Shown piece by piece: positions 45,060 to 60,500 of a DNA stretch of 64,000 nucleotides. How positions within the stretch are numbered: position 1 is the first letter of the stretch; each line of letters starts with the position of its first letter. The notes below the pieces were generated by a model that saw nothing but the letters and a program-made list of their open reading frames with translations, was not told the DNA's origin and ran no database searches. Source of the DNA: Hyaloperonospora brassicae (taxonomy: Eukaryota > Oomycota > Peronosporomycetes > Peronosporales > Peronosporaceae); NCBI GenBank assembly GCA_947650285.1, contig CANTFL010000730.1:98042-162041 (forward strand), given 5' to 3'. The position numbers were made by a program, and so were the translations under genes.

Positions 45060-45505
45060 CTTCATGATCATAACAAGGAGAAATTGATGCACATTGTTTG
45101 ATATTTGCAAAGAAATGACCATGATGAATACTCTGTTAAACATTCCTCTAACAGAAATATTACTATCTACAATCATTTGTTGCAGTGACCCGAGATTCTA
45201 TATATCGGTTGATATCGGTCATTTTAAAGTCCCATTTACCGTCATGACGCGCTCAATGAATGATAAGCGGACGTCACCATACATGATTGTGTACACATTC
45301 GGTCGGAAATTTTTAGAAGATAGCATTTCAGACTTGATATATTGTATTACATTATAAATACTTTACTTTTAAAGTTGGAGTGCAGCAGTGATGCCTCCCT
45401 CTGCTTTTGTGTATGTGAGGCGGTGCGGCACTAGCTTACAATATACTCAGTAAGGTTTGGCTCGTAGTGTAGGCAATAAGTATATGCTGGTGCCCCATTA
45501 CATGG
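45060..45505 (+). repeat. Decayed family B LTR
   Basis: GACGCGCTCAATGAATGATA followed by GCGGACGTCACCATACA (45245-45284) matches the family B LTR block GACGCGCTCAATGAGTGGTG then ACGAGACGTCACCATACA. GGTTGATATCGGTC (45208-45221) fits the preceding hairpin, and GGTGCCCCATTACATGG near 45490 fits the LTR terminus. Either a solo LTR or one end of a lost element; limits are approximate. Confidence 0.65.
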
Positions 45506-48500
45506 ATATTATAACATATGTGCTTCGATTACATTTGACTACCCGAAAAAAACAAATTATTGTTCACTTAACCGCGTTGCATACTTGTACCGTTTAATTG
45601 TGTCACACTTGGTCTTTAAACAAAATATTGCGTCATGCAATCGACGGCTTGTCATAAAAATAGTATGTATTTGTCGCCATTATGTCACACACATAATGTC
45701 TTTTTCGATACCCAGATTGCGGAGATGTCTAACCACGTTATAACATTGAACAAAGCTTTATCGCTATTTTGTAGTGTCATGCTATACTCTTAAACGGTGA
45801 TATCGCATCAAGCTTTCATATAGAAGAACCTGTGTGCCGCGGCCATAGACGACGTACATTTATAGTCTGTGTATACCACACCAATTTTCTGTAAAGCGCG
45901 TCGAGAATCGGTAACCTTTCTCATATTAAAACAACGTACTTAAATGTCAATTTTTTATATCAGTTATATTGTGTGTCTATAAAGTCAAATATCGATTGGA
46001 ATATTGACACCGCTTACCTCAAGGGGCGAGCATCTAAAGCGTACCGAGCCGACTCCTTTACCTTCTCTATACCACTTTTTCGTGCTCTTCCTGTATCGCG
46101 AAATCACTAAGCGCAACAAAGTTGTAATCATGAATCTTACTTATTGATCGAGGTTTATCGCCTCGCTAGCACAATTTTTACATAGCACCATCGTTTTGTC
46201 ACTTACGCTCATCTTCTGTGAGGCGTAAAAAGCTATTTTTAAATTTAAATATCTACTAACAACGATAACGGATCCGGATTGTGCCATAATTCTAGGTGGC
46301 GGCATATATCATCGATCAGAAACGCCGAAAGCGAAACACCCTCATGCGAATTCGCGGAACTATCGCACCAACATAATTCATTTCTTTAATCTGCAGGAAA
46401 CAATTTAGAATACGAAAGGCTATGTATCTTAATTGCGGCTGATAAAAACATTTTATCCGATACATTAATTTAACCTGGTGTCCCACTTCGAATCTCGTAT
46501 GGTAACTTTGCAATAATTATGTCGAACACGTTTTCACACCATGCATTGTTTTAATATCGGTTAATTTTGTAATTTAATGACGAAGTAGGGATTATACAGA
46601 AGGGGTTACATCTATACATTTCTTTCTTTTGCACATTAAAATTTGATGGACTCGATCTTGCACTATACGAACTTTTAAATATATTAGATATGCATCACAT
46701 ATCTATATACAACAATATCATAATTCGATTTTATCGCCTAATCTTTACAAGGTATACATTTCGTATTGCGTTCCTTTGCCATGAGACCGCCTTCAATTCG
46801 ACCATCGATTAATCGCTATATTTTGCTACAGGTATGACATCACGTGGATATGGGATAATTGCTGTAGTAAGGTCCAGTATAAAATTTTATTGTTGGATGA
46901 CAAAAATCTGCATGCTATGAATTATTTCTAAGAGCACATGTGTGATTGCAGAGTGATCGAATTTTTTGTCTCATTTCTATGCGAATTAAACCAGAGGACA
47001 AGATCGGACCGTTTACGGCGCAGAGCATGAAAAAATGCGTAATTTCTTGCATCCTCTCTCTCCCCTTATTTGTCAAGTCACTAGTATCAAGTTATGTGTA
47101 ATATTACTGGACGTAAACTACATAAATTTGCAAGCCATTGATATATAGCAAGTCTTTATATGCTAAATTAAAAAAGTGGCTTAAAAACTTCCCACATAAT
47201 AGATTGACGTTATAGATCGGTATGGTCAACCGTATCTAAAGCATGACAAAATATTTTTAAACAATCCTCAAAGGCTACCTTTTATATTTGACAATTATAG
47301 ACATATAACCGAAAACTTATTTGTTATTTTTCGTCGTTAGTGCGATACAAGCTTTGATATAGCCTTAGAAAATATACTTCATGAACTCTATTTTGATTGA
47401 AGGTACGCGAAAGTGTCCATCCGTCCCGATTCTCATTTTTTAAATACGAGTGTCCAAGTTTTCTACACATCAGTTATCGAGCCTATCGTACTTAACACCG
47501 ATAATACTTGTTTTACCTACATTAAATACTGTTACGTGTATCTCATGCAGGAAAAATGATGTATTATAGATAGTGCAATAACGCGGATACATGACCATAT
47601 TTTGACTAAATTTAAACGCCGAAAAGCTTCGACAAATAGTGTTTATGTCGGCAGCAATATTAGGTCTGAGCGGTATCCGCCTGTTTTTACTTCTTTCACC
47701 TTGTGCGTAGCTATTCCTTGCAATCAAGGATCTCGTTTGCTCGCATATATTCATAAGATTTGCTTTTTAATGCTCCTGTGATATAGGACCGAAGAATGAA
47801 CGCATATCTACACGCGCCATGTCCAGATCACCGGCTAGCTGTATGTCGACTCAGGGCATATTGACGCTCTCGGCTAAGGTTCAGCTTCTCGTCACTTCAA
47901 ATTATTCGAGCAATTTAGCTTAGAAATATCGATCGGCTAGTAACCAGAACAAACATGATCGATGACTGTATTTGTGCTTCGTAACCTTCATATCGAGGAT
48001 GACCAGACGACCCTTTATACTGGATCAGTATCTAGTATGTGCCGATGAAACTTTTGTTAAAAGTAACAAAGTGACTCTCCAATTTTTAATGTAAGTCTGG
48101 TCGCTATAAACCTAGTATAAAGAAATTGAGCATTATAAATTTCTACGACAAAAATTAACAGCCCGCGTATGGAACAACATTGAGGTGATCAAAATTCTCA
48201 TCAAAATATTTTCGTGCGATCAAAAGGGTACCAAACATTTGTTTTGCTGAGCCGTACCACAATCTTTTAACTATTTACGAGGTCTTCGATTCACGAAACA
48301 TGCAGTCCATAGTCTATATTCGAGAGGTGATTTCGTTGACCTAATATTTGGCTCACATTATTTGGGGTCTATCCTTGGAAGATAAAACTTATTCAATATT
48401 CATACGATTATGTGCTTTTAGAATTTGTTACCGGGCTTCAAAAAGAGTGCCATTGTTTTTAACTTGTTTTGTTTCAATATCCAGTTAAATTAAATTAAAG

Positions 48501-51500
48501 CAATGCATTTATTTTTTTAATCAGGTTGAAATTTTTTTCGACCTATGAGCACATAATTTATACGGTAGTAGCTGAAATTTTAAACGTTTTATAAATGTAA
48601 ATATGTGGCTTCAAAATGTTGATGATATGATCTCGACCCCCACTGGCGCCTGAAGGACCGAAAATATAGAAGGGTGCTTTGAATACGTGCGTAAAGCCCT
48701 CTGCTTTGGGTGTACGCGTCGGTAGGGATAAATATACAGTGAAGAAGTTAATTATATTTGTATTGTACAGCCGCAACGCACAAACACTACCTCGACGAGC
48801 TAAGCCCGTCAACTGGGCTAGAATTGTATGATAAATCCCTATGTAATTTACTGTTTATTTAGTTCTTTTTTTCGCCTAACCGTTCCATCGCAATCAAATC
48901 CCTTCTAATATTGCCAAGGCCCAGCAGCTTCATTACCTTTCACCCCTCGTGACTTTTAACCAACAATTGAAAGTCACCGCTCTGCATATCTTTACAAGAT
49001 CGGTTTTGATTTACTTTCGACTAAATAAAAATCCGGTGCGCTCGGATAGGGACCACCGGCTAGTCAGTGGAACAAATTTAGAAAAATGGTGCCACCTATC
49101 GAAGCTCAACGGCAAGTCGTCGACTAGACTCATAAAAATTACTGCTGCTGATTTGTGCCGAATCGCCGACGACGAGACTATTTTTACGCAGGTCGCAAGC
49201 GTTTCTTAACCCTTAAATTTATACTTTTTTGGCGCTAGCAGTTGAGACTTTTATAATCGATGCCTATCGATTATTTGACAACAGGCATAAGCTAGCCAGC
49301 GCAGGGACTTATCTTTAGTGAATGCGTATCTTGTACTTAGAAAATGCTGCATTGTATTAGTCGATATATAATAATTGCAGAGCCATTTTAGTAAAAGTTC
49401 TCTGTCCCTTTTCTAGTTGCTTGTACAAAAAATGACAAAAATGATGTTGTCTGCACTATTTGAACAAGCTTTTTGATCTTTTGGCCGCCGATTACCAGTT
49501 CGCTGCCGTTCGGATCCCTGACTTTACGTTTGCCGACGTCCATCTTCTCCGTACTTCAAATGTGTGACCTATAATTCGTTCACCACCGATTTGTCGACCT
49601 TTCGTTCACCTACCACGAGATCATCACATCCGAATCGTTTTCTGTCAGCTTTTATATAGTAATTATAAAGCAACTTCGTACACCACATTTATTCTCCTCA
49701 TGGTGGACTATAGTTGACGTAATGCATTATTTGTGATTGTGATAAAACTCATGGACTCATCTAAGCGAACGGTTCACAGGATCGGGTTAAATATGGTGAG
49801 GCACTAGGCTTAAGTTGCTTCGTTCTACCTGATATGGTCTTGTCGAAGTGCATATGCTTAGTTCGCTAAAAATATTAATAAAAAGAGCCGTAGCAATCAT
49901 AAATCTTGTCGTTTCATTGTAGCTTCGCCCTATCGCAGTTCAATAACACTATAAGATATTCGTATTTATAGCCACACTGTCCAGATATATTACTTGATTA
50001 ATTTCTGTACAATTACTTGACGTTGGGTGGCCATTTATCTAACTTAGATGAGAAGTCGACATGATCCTGTACGAGCAAGTTAAGCTTTAGCAATAATAAT
50101 ATAACGTATTTTATACAGCGCAAGATACACACTGTGGGATGTTATAACTTAATAATCCAAAATATATGACTAAGCATATTTGATTGTAGTATAACATTTG
50201 CTTAATATATATGGGCGTTTTACATTCGATATCGATTATTTCAGTGGTTCTAACCCCGATAAGATATAATTATTGATCAAGCTTGGCCATAACTTGTCAT
50301 CGATGGATCTCAATTTTCACAGTTGATTGAATGATGTTGGCTAGATTTTGTCATCGATCGATGTCGCTCAGCACTTGCAATAGATAGATCTCGATCAGCA
50401 TTTACGGTCAATTGATCTCGATTAGTACTTTTTATATTTTCGTCTTCGGCCTATATCCGTAACTTAATTATTGTCCAGTCTCGTGCTGTTTGTCAGCCAA
50501 TTAATACGTTTCCCTCTTCATAGTATTCACTCGTTGGACTCTGCCTGACCATATTTTATCGTATACACCATACAAAGTCTCTCGCCATATAAGACTTGAA
50601 GTAAAGACTCTCAAGACGGCTATGTATGTCTGTAGACTTAAATTGACAAAAAAAAGATGAGGACCCTTGAAAAAAAAGATATGAGTGGTTTTGTTATTGA
50701 TTATTTATGGAAAGAGCATATACGACTTTCTATAAAAAGTTCTTCGTTGTCTAACGTAACAGATACCCGACTTAAAAGCTTCAGCTCGAATTTTCAATAC
50801 GTCAATCCAGACCCTGTATAAGCCGGTTAAATTGTTTGAACGGCTTTATATAGTGTTCTAAAATGCGAGTGAATTGTCACTAAAAGCAAAAAACTCTATA
50901 TCTATTATAGGCGCGACTTCTTGCAAGGAAATCATAATCTTCTTAGGTTTCACGAAAGCTCTTATTGTAATATATCCAAAGTCCGATTCTTGTAGTTAAA
51001 ATTCCGCCTAATTGCTATAGTATTTGGTACATGCAGACTTAATTTTTTTACTTAGTAGCAATGATTAAAATTTATCGGTTTTCAGCCCAAATAATTGACA
51101 GATTTAATCTAAATTATCATTCTTGTTAGCTCCCTGTAATTAGGGCTATAATACATACTAAGTTAGGAATTGCACTCACCGAACGAATTAATCACTTGTC
51201 TCTTGAAAAAAAGGTTCTAAATTGTAAGAGGGGGCCAATTTAATGCAAAATTCTACCTTTCGCAAAAATGAATTTGATTTTTGGTCCCCTAGTTATCGAT
51301 ATATCGACCTATGTGGTTGGTGCTTCGCTTCTATTGGAGCGAGACGGGAAAAGTCTTTGTGGATTTACAATTGATTATAACGTATCGCAAATCGTATAGT
51401 TTTATGGCTTGTAAAATAAGTTTTATTTAAATCCCACGAATAATGATGATATTAGAAACGAAATTCCCAACTTCATCTAAACCAATCATAATTTACATGC

Positions 51501-51565
51501 TGGTACAATAAAAAGAGCTATTAGAAAGTAATGGAAATAGGTGGTTTAATGGATGCTTTAACATT
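45506..51565. other. AT-rich, gene-poor block
   Basis: Six kilobases with frames no longer than about 95 codons, none with motifs. Probably old decayed repeats, but I recognise none beyond the LTR to its left. Confidence 0.4.
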
Positions 51566-51779
51566 TTAGTGGCAAAAACCACACGATAGAGACACCCCTC
51601 CTCGTACGATAAATATAATATGACATGTGAATTTTTTAAGTGATGTCGACGAATCGCGGATCTTATTGTTTTGAAGTTTATGTGACGTATTATGATATAC
51701 TTTCGATGATAACAATTTTTTTAAAATTGATCTTTGGGATACTATCTTTGCCTCACTGTCTTGCATTAATCGATGCGCA

Positions 51780-54288
51780 AGCCAGTCGACGGCGACAAAA
51801 TTTTTAGAGCGGCAAGGGGCGTTCGAGCGGGATTGGATCTATCAATGCAGAACGAGCTTCGCTTGACGAATCACCACTAGGCGGCGAACCGACCGAGTCT
51901 ACCCAAAGCGATAGTATTTGAGAACCCGCCAAGTGAGATGACGTCGGATCTTCGCTGAGTGAGAAGACGACACAAGCGAGAATATAGATACGGCTCACGA
52001 GGATTTAAACCCGGAGCGTCGACGCTGGTGAAAGCTGCAACAGTGAGGTTTTAATGTAAAGGCCATGGAATATGACGATGTCGAATTGTATTCCGCAAGA
52101 CGCTGATGACCCTGCGCTGAACTTCAATGAGTCCCCGAGCAAAGCGCTAGGTGTGGTCGTCGCTATTACACATGGACATGGTAGCTTCTTACAAATGGCG
52201 ATAGTACGCCGTCGCAACTCGATGAATATCGGCTTGTTGGGCTCGAGATTCGGGGATTCGACCAGTAAGACGAAAATTTTTGCAATCCCCCGCTTGCATG
52301 GCCAGTTTCAAGCTAGCGATAATCCACTTCGCTGAATCAAGTCGTTATGCACTCTGGGTAGACACACGAAAGGCTTACGACTCCACAGTGAAGATCGACT
52401 TCTTTAGTGACTCGATGACGCCGGTAGTCCTCAACCCAGATGTCTGCCAAGTGAAAGCTTCCACCTGGGTAATCTTTAGTTGAGATTGCGAATAAAATAC
52501 CTCGTCAAAATTAGTTTCAAAACGTCTACGACGTGCTGCGCTACTTCGCTCCGACTGCTCAAGCGCTACGCACAACCGAGCCCCCGGTTCCGTGTGGTCG
52601 AGAGGCATAACGACATCTCCACCAAAGAGAACGGCCAAATTGGCGCAGGTACGTGGCCTACCAGATGTATTGACGTCCCGCCGCATCGAGCAAAACCCGC
52701 GAAGTTTCCGATAAAATGGCAATGATCCATACAAGATCTACCTCACGCATGGATCCGGTGGTCCATGTCTCTCAGAGTCCGACGGAGATTTCCGACGATG
52801 GTTGAGTTTCCAACATCGACGTCCGACACATCAACAAGATGGCTTCTGGAAAATGAAAAAGCTTTCTAATAACAAATACAAGATGGCGCTCGTTTATGAT
52901 AAGTCAGAGGGCGGAATTCTCGATGATCAAACTACAATCGTCGCAATCCCACTGCAGCTTTGAGTCGATCAGGTGACTTCGATGAAAAAACGATATCTAA
53001 TGGGGCTTTGACAGATCCAGGAAGCAAATCGATGAGCGTACAGGCGATCTTCGGACCGACAGCACTAGAAGACGGGCTGTCTTAACGCAAAGAAAAACAC
53101 GAGAGCACCCTGTGGGTCACAGGGAGTGATAACGGAATGGGAATAGGGCGAGAAAAATTACAACACCCACCATAACACGAACAGCGCATTTGACGGGCCT
53201 AGATCGCGAATCCGGGGACTTGGATGAGTAGAACGATGCATTGCAGAAAGACACGACATCAATTCGTCTAATGCCGTGAGAACAAGCAGGACAAGTCGTA
53301 GCTTACCATGGTTCGACGAAAGAGAGAAAGGTATGCTCTAGCTAGACGATGGGTAAGAGAAATAGCCACAGGACGAGACACTCGCCGATTAAGTCAGTCT
53401 CCCGACCGGGGCAGATGTGGTCTAGAAAATTGCCAAACGAGGTATTTCCTACTCTTGAATTGATTAACGGAATGTAAACCCCACAGAAGAAACCGAAGCG
53501 CGTCGACGTCGGCTAATCATGGTTGGACATGGGGGACATCTACGAGCCAAGAATCGACGAGTGAAGACTTGTCGGTAAAGACTCGACAAGTAGAGATTCG
53601 ACAGGAGACGATTAGAGAACGAGATGATGAACGATCCAACATACTAGGCATTAGTATAGAATGATGTAAAGGGCGAAGGAAAACCACTCAAGAGTCCCTT
53701 CGTGGTCAGGCGAAAAAAAAGATAATCAATACAGTGCAGATTTTTTAAAGTCCAATACACTTGTGCACTTAAGGTTAGTCTCTGCGTGGGCTAGATTATG
53801 CCTGCCGTCGAACCTCGAGAGGAAAAGCTTGTATAGGTATCGACTGGGATCGTTGAGAGTTAAGGCATGCCCGGGTAGGGCAGCGCTTGCTACCAGCAAA
53901 AAAAGTAGTCTCGTCGACGAGCCGGTAACCCTAGTGAAGCGACCGTTGTTATTCTTGTCAGGTGACTTGTCGGTGACCCAGTAGACGGCACCGCTGAACG
54001 TCTTGTCGAACAAAAAGCCGGTGGGCCTCAGCCGAGGGCACCATATCTCCTCTTATCGGGCGTACATTGCGCTTGGTGACCTGTCAAAACGCGTAAGCGT
54101 CGGCTTCCATCCTTTGGCGTGAAGTCACAGGAAGAGAGAGGTTCAGAAGCTGCTGAGCTCAGGCAGACTTCTGGAGGAGTGGTTGTTAGGAATCGGATAG
54201 GCGAAAGCCGCAAATGAACCCGAAGGGGCGAACCGCGTAGAAATTTATCCTTACGTACCAGGACGTATCGATGAATAGACTCGGCGAT
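51780..54288. other. Higher-GC island, possibly decayed interior of an LTR element
   Basis: The base composition rises from AT-rich to roughly balanced, and overlapping frames of 60-120 codons occur on both strands (for example the minus frame around 52734-52375 and the plus frame 53763-53984). No domain is recognised. It ends at an LTR-like repeat at 54289, and AGACTCGGCGAT just before that repeat could be a worn polypurine tract, which would make this the element interior. Confidence 0.3.
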
Positions 54289-54569
54289 TGTTGTGTTTGT
54301 ACGTTGAGATTATTGTACGACAGAATCAACTAACTACTATACCACATGAGGAACAGCTGGCCTGTCTCAGTGAGGTTGTCATTTGAGTCGTCTGTGTAGA
54401 CGTGTACATTTAAGCGGATGCCGACAAGGTGATCCAGTGCGACTCATATATGATAGATCACAAGGCGGTAAGGAACGACATTTATGGTTGACAGTGCCGA
54501 TAAGGTGATGATTGGGATATAAGAGGCTTTGAATCGTTGTCTCCGTCCGTCATCATTTCTTTCACAACA
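54289..54569 (+). repeat. LTR-like sequence of a third retroelement family
   Basis: A 281-base segment starting TGTTGTG and ending CACAACA (perfect 7-bp inverted ends with TG/CA termini) contains GGGATATAAGAGGC about 50 bases before its end, like a TATA region. No second copy is in the window. Orientation is inferred from the TATA-like site. Confidence 0.45.
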
Positions 54570-57500
54570 GATGAACAGTGACGTTCGACCAAGAAGCTGG
54601 CAAATATCGAACCCGTTTCAATGCAAATTTTAGTGCGAAAGAATCAACGTAAAACAACTAATGTCTTATGATAATTCAGATTTATGTTTCATAATAAAAA
54701 GTTATTTTTTATCAACGAGGGAAACGCACCACACATTTTGGTTCGCTCCGTCGAAAGCAATTGGGGTTGTCAAGTTGACAATTATTGTTGAGGTGTTTAA
54801 AGATCTTGGACGACAATACGAACCGGGGATGGAAGTGTTTTGGGAATATATATAATAATAATCGCTACTAAATGTCGACACTGTGCTTATATTAAGGTTT
54901 TTAAAGACTTTCGGTTAAATACATTTACATCTTCTGTTTTATAATTTTTTAACACCCATCCATTTGCCCCTCATCTGGTTAAGATCAGTAGGATATCGTA
55001 TATTGGTTAGAAAACACACGACATGTGTAGGTTTTAAATTATACACAAAAGTCCCGGTGAGAAGAGACTTTTCGCTTACCCTGACTTGCCGAAATAGTGA
55101 CGATACACTTTATTCCTAATAATAGTCTTGTGTTGACTTTGTGATATCGTCATTTGGGCATAAAAAGACGTTAAATTGCTAAGTTAATATATTAATGTCC
55201 TGTTCTGCGGTGAAGATCAAGGTTTTAATACTGTGATCAAAACTCTCATTCATTATTTTGATACTCTTGCGCCAATATCGCTGATTCTAGTAATATATTA
55301 TTGTGTCTCAATCTTTTGACGAATTGAGCCGTCTATCGATCTTGGAAACCAGTCTTTAAATTTGTATGCTCGATTTAATCGCAATTGAGTAATGGAAGTC
55401 TTTCCTCTTGGCCCCAAAAATCGAAGATATATCTATGCAGTCGTGGCCAAGCAATTTAAATTCAGTATGTAGCTAAAGACTTGTGTAATTTAAGTGAAAA
55501 CATTGTAATCTTGACGGGAGAGAAGGAACGCGCGTTTTGAGTAAATCGAAATTCCAGGGTTTTTTTTACACAAATTCGAATGAAAGCGATATAATCACAA
55601 TGCTGATTAATTAAGTACAAAAAATTTGCCAGATTATAATGATACTTTTGGTTGTTCTGTAGAACCTGTGTTTAAGTGTCTGGACAAATTTTTTTAATTT
55701 ACGGCAAAACTAGCAAAATTGTGCTTTTAATTTAATCTTTTTTATTTTATTATTGTAGTTATAAAATTCTAAAAGCTATATTTTCTTTTACATTTCTTCA
55801 TTGACACATTCACAAATTTATCTGCAATTCCAAGAAAAAAACTTTTACAGCGTATTTGATTTAAATTATGCTGTTGTCTTGTTCCTCTATTATAAACTCT
55901 CCAATGAATTTATAAACGTTTTCTTAGGATATCTCCTTCCAAGATGAAACACTTGATCCTAAGCCTTATTGTCAGTACATAGAGTGGTCATGCTGGCACA
56001 ACATCCATGCAGTTCCAATTATTCAACAAAATTATATTATATCCTGTATAGCTAGAAATCCATTGGTCTCAAATATACCTTGTTCTATAAATAGATTTTT
56101 TTAGTATACTCTATAATAACAGATAACCGATCTCACCAGATGGAATATTGTTCAGCCGTCACGTGCCCCATCCCATCGGTAAAAAATTAATCATCTTAAT
56201 ATCTGATGAAGTATTCTTCCAGATTGTCATGCATCTTTATCTTGGTATCGAGCATACGGTTACCAATTTCGGCCTTTGACCAGAAGTATCTGATCCCAGA
56301 TGAGTATCCGCATTTTGTTTAAGGTCGTTAAAAATTATCCTTCTTAAACTCAAATATATACGTTATACCATGACTCTGTTATTTCACAAACCCGTAACTT
56401 TTATACGTTAGATGAACAGATATTGATACGCTTATCGCTCAATACGGCGTCGCAAAACATTTAACATATTCATTAAAAGGGAATGTCCAGGAATCTAAAA
56501 AAAGGGTGGAAGTGCAGTCAAAGCGGAAAACAGACTATAATCTGGGCCATAAACAACTTCTTCTAATGCATGGACCACATGTATCAGTACTACACTAATA
56601 TTTTTATTCAGGTTTAGCTGTACACTGGTCATTATCGAGAACACGTTTAATTTAGCTTTTTAATATGATGTGATCAATTAAGTATCCATGTCTCATCATC
56701 CGCAATCCTTTTTACGATTTTTACGTAATTATAGACCACTAGAATAATTTAGCTATCATGGACAAAAGTAAGGCTCCGCAATCCTGTATATCGGCTCACG
56801 GAGGATTCGATTCTCGAGCCGTGACTATCTTAATTTTTCGCGTATATGTAACGATATTTTTTACACGGAATGACTAAAAGTTGACGAGACTGAATCGGTT
56901 CATTTGGATGGTGTTATGGAAGCAGCACTTTCACTTCGATGTCCGCCTTTCCCGTCTTCTGTTGCTAAAGTTTTATTGCCGAAAATTCGCCACCAATTCT
57001 TCCAGGATCCTACCAGACATCAGCGTCTAAACTCCTCCCACACATAAAGCCGCACTAGAAAGGACAAACGCTGACACGTCATGCGCTTACCAGGTCGCCG
57101 GCTCAATTCACTCCGACTAGAAATGCTTGTCAATATACTGACCGGATCGGATTTCATATTAGGTTACTAGGTTACATCTTGATCTATCTGTCGAGTTCGG
57201 TTTCTATAAGTCGACCCATTGATGCCGGGATAGAAACGCTGCCGCTTAAATTTTTAAGGCTAATACAAGGTTATGGATACAAAATTGCGGGATTTGTGAT
57301 TTGCAAGTTCTCCTTCCCCCTCACATGCTTGTAATGAATGAAATAGCCGTGAAGGGAGGTAACAAAGCCACGGGTCGACGAGTTTTAAATGAATGATACT
57401 ACCTTGTCCCATAATTTACATGCGTGTAACATGGATAATATTAAAATCACATTCGTAAAATCATACAGAGAATCATTTAAATCACTAAGTCCTGAGTTTC

Positions 57501-60500
57501 TTGATTACAGGTGGTCGGAGCGCAAAGTGTGTAAAGATCAGTTTTGTCTCAGCAGAACGCAGCCCGATTGTACAGCTGTATGATCACAATTAGTTGTTCA
57601 TTTTCACAGTAAATTGCCAAAAAGATATTCGCGTTATTTGATGTCAATCGTTTGCTTACAGTGTGACTCACTTACCATCAATTTCAGTGGTGTATTGCTG
57701 ATGATCACAATTAATGCACAATGCACGATCGATCAATAATAGGCAAACGTTTCCAAACTCGATACGTATCATCCTCTTCTAGGTGTTCGCTCTCAGATTG
57801 CGTTGGTTGCAACAGAATCATTTGATGTCAATAAGTTATACTAACAATGGCACGAGTCGCACAATCATATCTCTCACTAAAGGCTAACCAATAGAAAATG
57901 AAATATAGAGCGGATGGTCACCGACAAATTCTTTATTTTTCCAAAATATTAACATCGCTGGAAGCGATTACAAGAAGACTGTTTGACAAGAATAAAATCA
58001 CAAGGCCAACAAGTTTCAGTTGGTAGGGTCAAATGATGCTATTAGAAACCGATCATGTCGGTACAAAAGTCTGAAGTGGCTTATATGCTCCTTTAGCAAG
58101 ATACTACTTGACCGTGCGGTTTATCAAATACAGCATAGGTGCAAATGTAAAAGCTGGTGTGCAATTAAGGGTAATGCAAAAAGTCTGTTTTCGTTCATCA
58201 GGGCATATATGCGTGTGTTTCTTCAATATCTGGTTTACCGATTACAGTGGACGAGTGGACTAGCACTGGCACCGAGACCGGGGGGTCATAAATCGAACCC
58301 GCGCAGGGAAGTGCGCTCACACAACGCTGTTGAGCGGCTAACAAAGCCAGATTATTGGGTCGTTCACGTACTCGACTATACCATAAACCTTCTTACTACT
58401 TAAAGTGTGTTGTAACTAGGAAATAGCCTGATCTCGATATTTACCAAAAAAAGCCTTCGAACATTTGTACGGTCTAAAAAATAGAATCAGGCAAATTTCT
58501 TACGCTTGTCCATGTGTGCTAGTCTACTCGCGGCTTTAACGATCACTTGATTGGGATAATTTCAACACTTTAATCGCGTTGCTCGACCATGCGAAACATT
58601 GCCTAGTACGAATATCAGCATAATTGTCTCCGTCTCAAACTAGGTGACGGCCGAGCGTCAGGGGTCGAAGGCACATCTACAACATCTAAATTAGGCAAAG
58701 TGGGACGGATATTATGCTTGTAACGTATCACAAGCTCACGGATTGAACGATTATGAGCGGTCTCTGCGGAGAAGTCACAGCGAATGGTAGTGCCTCTAAT
58801 TTTATATAAGTTGGCATTAGCCATCTGCGGGTAGTGGCTCCAACTAAACAAATTTACCTCATACGTAAGTGCAGGGGACGCGCCTGTTCGTAAGCATAGG
58901 TATCTTCGGAGATCGCTCAGCTGGAAGACCACACAACGTTGCGAGCCACGTACAGCCATCAATTAGGCCGTAGGTACCGTCAATATAAATTATGTATGTT
59001 AAGCTGTCATTTGATGATGGCAGACCTGTGCCTTACCGGCTGTCATTGCACGATTGCATACATGGAGATTTCCTATTCAAGTTATCATTTCCTCATCGCA
59101 GATTTAAGTTGTTGGCGTCATAGAGGTAGTCGTGACTTATATCCCATGCAGGACATTTCTGTCGGTGAATCTTAGCTTCCGATACGCTAATTTGACAAAA
59201 TTTTTCTCGGTGACCGCTGTCGAGTTAGTGTCTGAGTCTTGGTGGTACGAGGACCAGTGAGAGCTGAGTATCTCTCATTATAGATGCCAAGCGCGCATTG
59301 ACGCAGAATATTTGTGAACATTGTCTAAGGTTAGTCGCTAATCGACGGGGAAATTATGCATGATGCCCGCACAAATAAATGCCGACATTATGTTTTAGTT
59401 CAAACATTATTTAGCTTAAATTAGCTGTGATGCAAAATTTCGTGTATCCGCCGTCACATATGATCGTTGTGACCGGATCCTCCCAAAAAGATGTGATACA
59501 ATAAAGCCCACATTACATGATTTGTGCTTAGTGCCTTATTTAAAGGCTGTCAAAACGCTTTATGACCTTTTCCCGCTTATTCCCGCTGGAATCTTCGTAC
59601 GTACATCAATGTCACCAATACATCAAAGTGGAATGATTTCTTGTTAGTCCAAGGCCTCAATGCTTATAATTGATCATCATTTACCCTCGTAAAAAATATA
59701 CATTTTACAAAAGTGTTGTAAAATGAAAAGCATGAAAAAGTAAACGCGAACAATTTCAGTTGTCAGTGGATTTGCATTATCCATAATGTGTAGCGCTCCA
59801 TTCCACAATTAATTAATTTTATTGTGCATGGTTCCTGATTAAAATCATGCCGACGATAATAAGTATATCGTAGTGCAGCATTTCAGATTTCTGTTGTATG
59901 ATCACACAATCAATTGTATATATAGCGCCCCCCACATTTTCTTGATAGTGAGCGGTTAACAGCACCACCATTATCATAATCAATTTTCGTAGAGGCAGGG
60001 TTTGATGCATATCTTGTTTGAAGTAAGCTTAAGCCAAGATGGCAGGACGCCGACAACTAGGTCCAGGGTGATTGTGATGAAGAAATTCGAACGAATGCTG
60101 AGGACGCAAATTCATCTTGCGATAACCGCGTATCTACATTCTGCTTTTAGCGATGCCGTCAATATAGATTGGTGTATTGGGATGGCATCTTCATGTTCAA
60201 GGTACATTCGATACTCAGTCGAACAGGATTGATGCGAATGCACAAATTCGTGTGGGTGAATATTAAGGACGTTCCGGTTTAAGTCTAGGAAAAATAGTTT
60301 CCAACAAACGAGAACGGTTAAAATCAAGAATTGTTGGTCGGTCTTAGCCGCACAGCGATTGCAAAGCGTATATTCCACTCCTAAATTTTTTCTCGCGTCC
60401 TAAATATCATTGATCAAGCTACTTAGTATTAGTGTGGGAATTCCGTAGTTCAGAAATGTTCACGATATTTATAATGAATTATGTACTTGTAAGAGCAACA

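Noticed and set aside
51804..51998. Minus-strand 64-codon frame with a signal-peptide-like start
   Set aside because: The hydrophobic start is weak, the product short, and no initiator or conserved motif is visible.
56765..56835. Possible plus-strand tRNA near GGATTCGATTCTCGAG
   Set aside because: A T-loop-like string is present but the D and anticodon arms and the acceptor stem do not form.
58255..58320. Possible minus-strand tRNA (GGTTCGATT-like T-loop)
   Set aside because: The bases around the T-loop-like motif do not pair into a 5-bp T stem and no acceptor or anticodon arm can be drawn.
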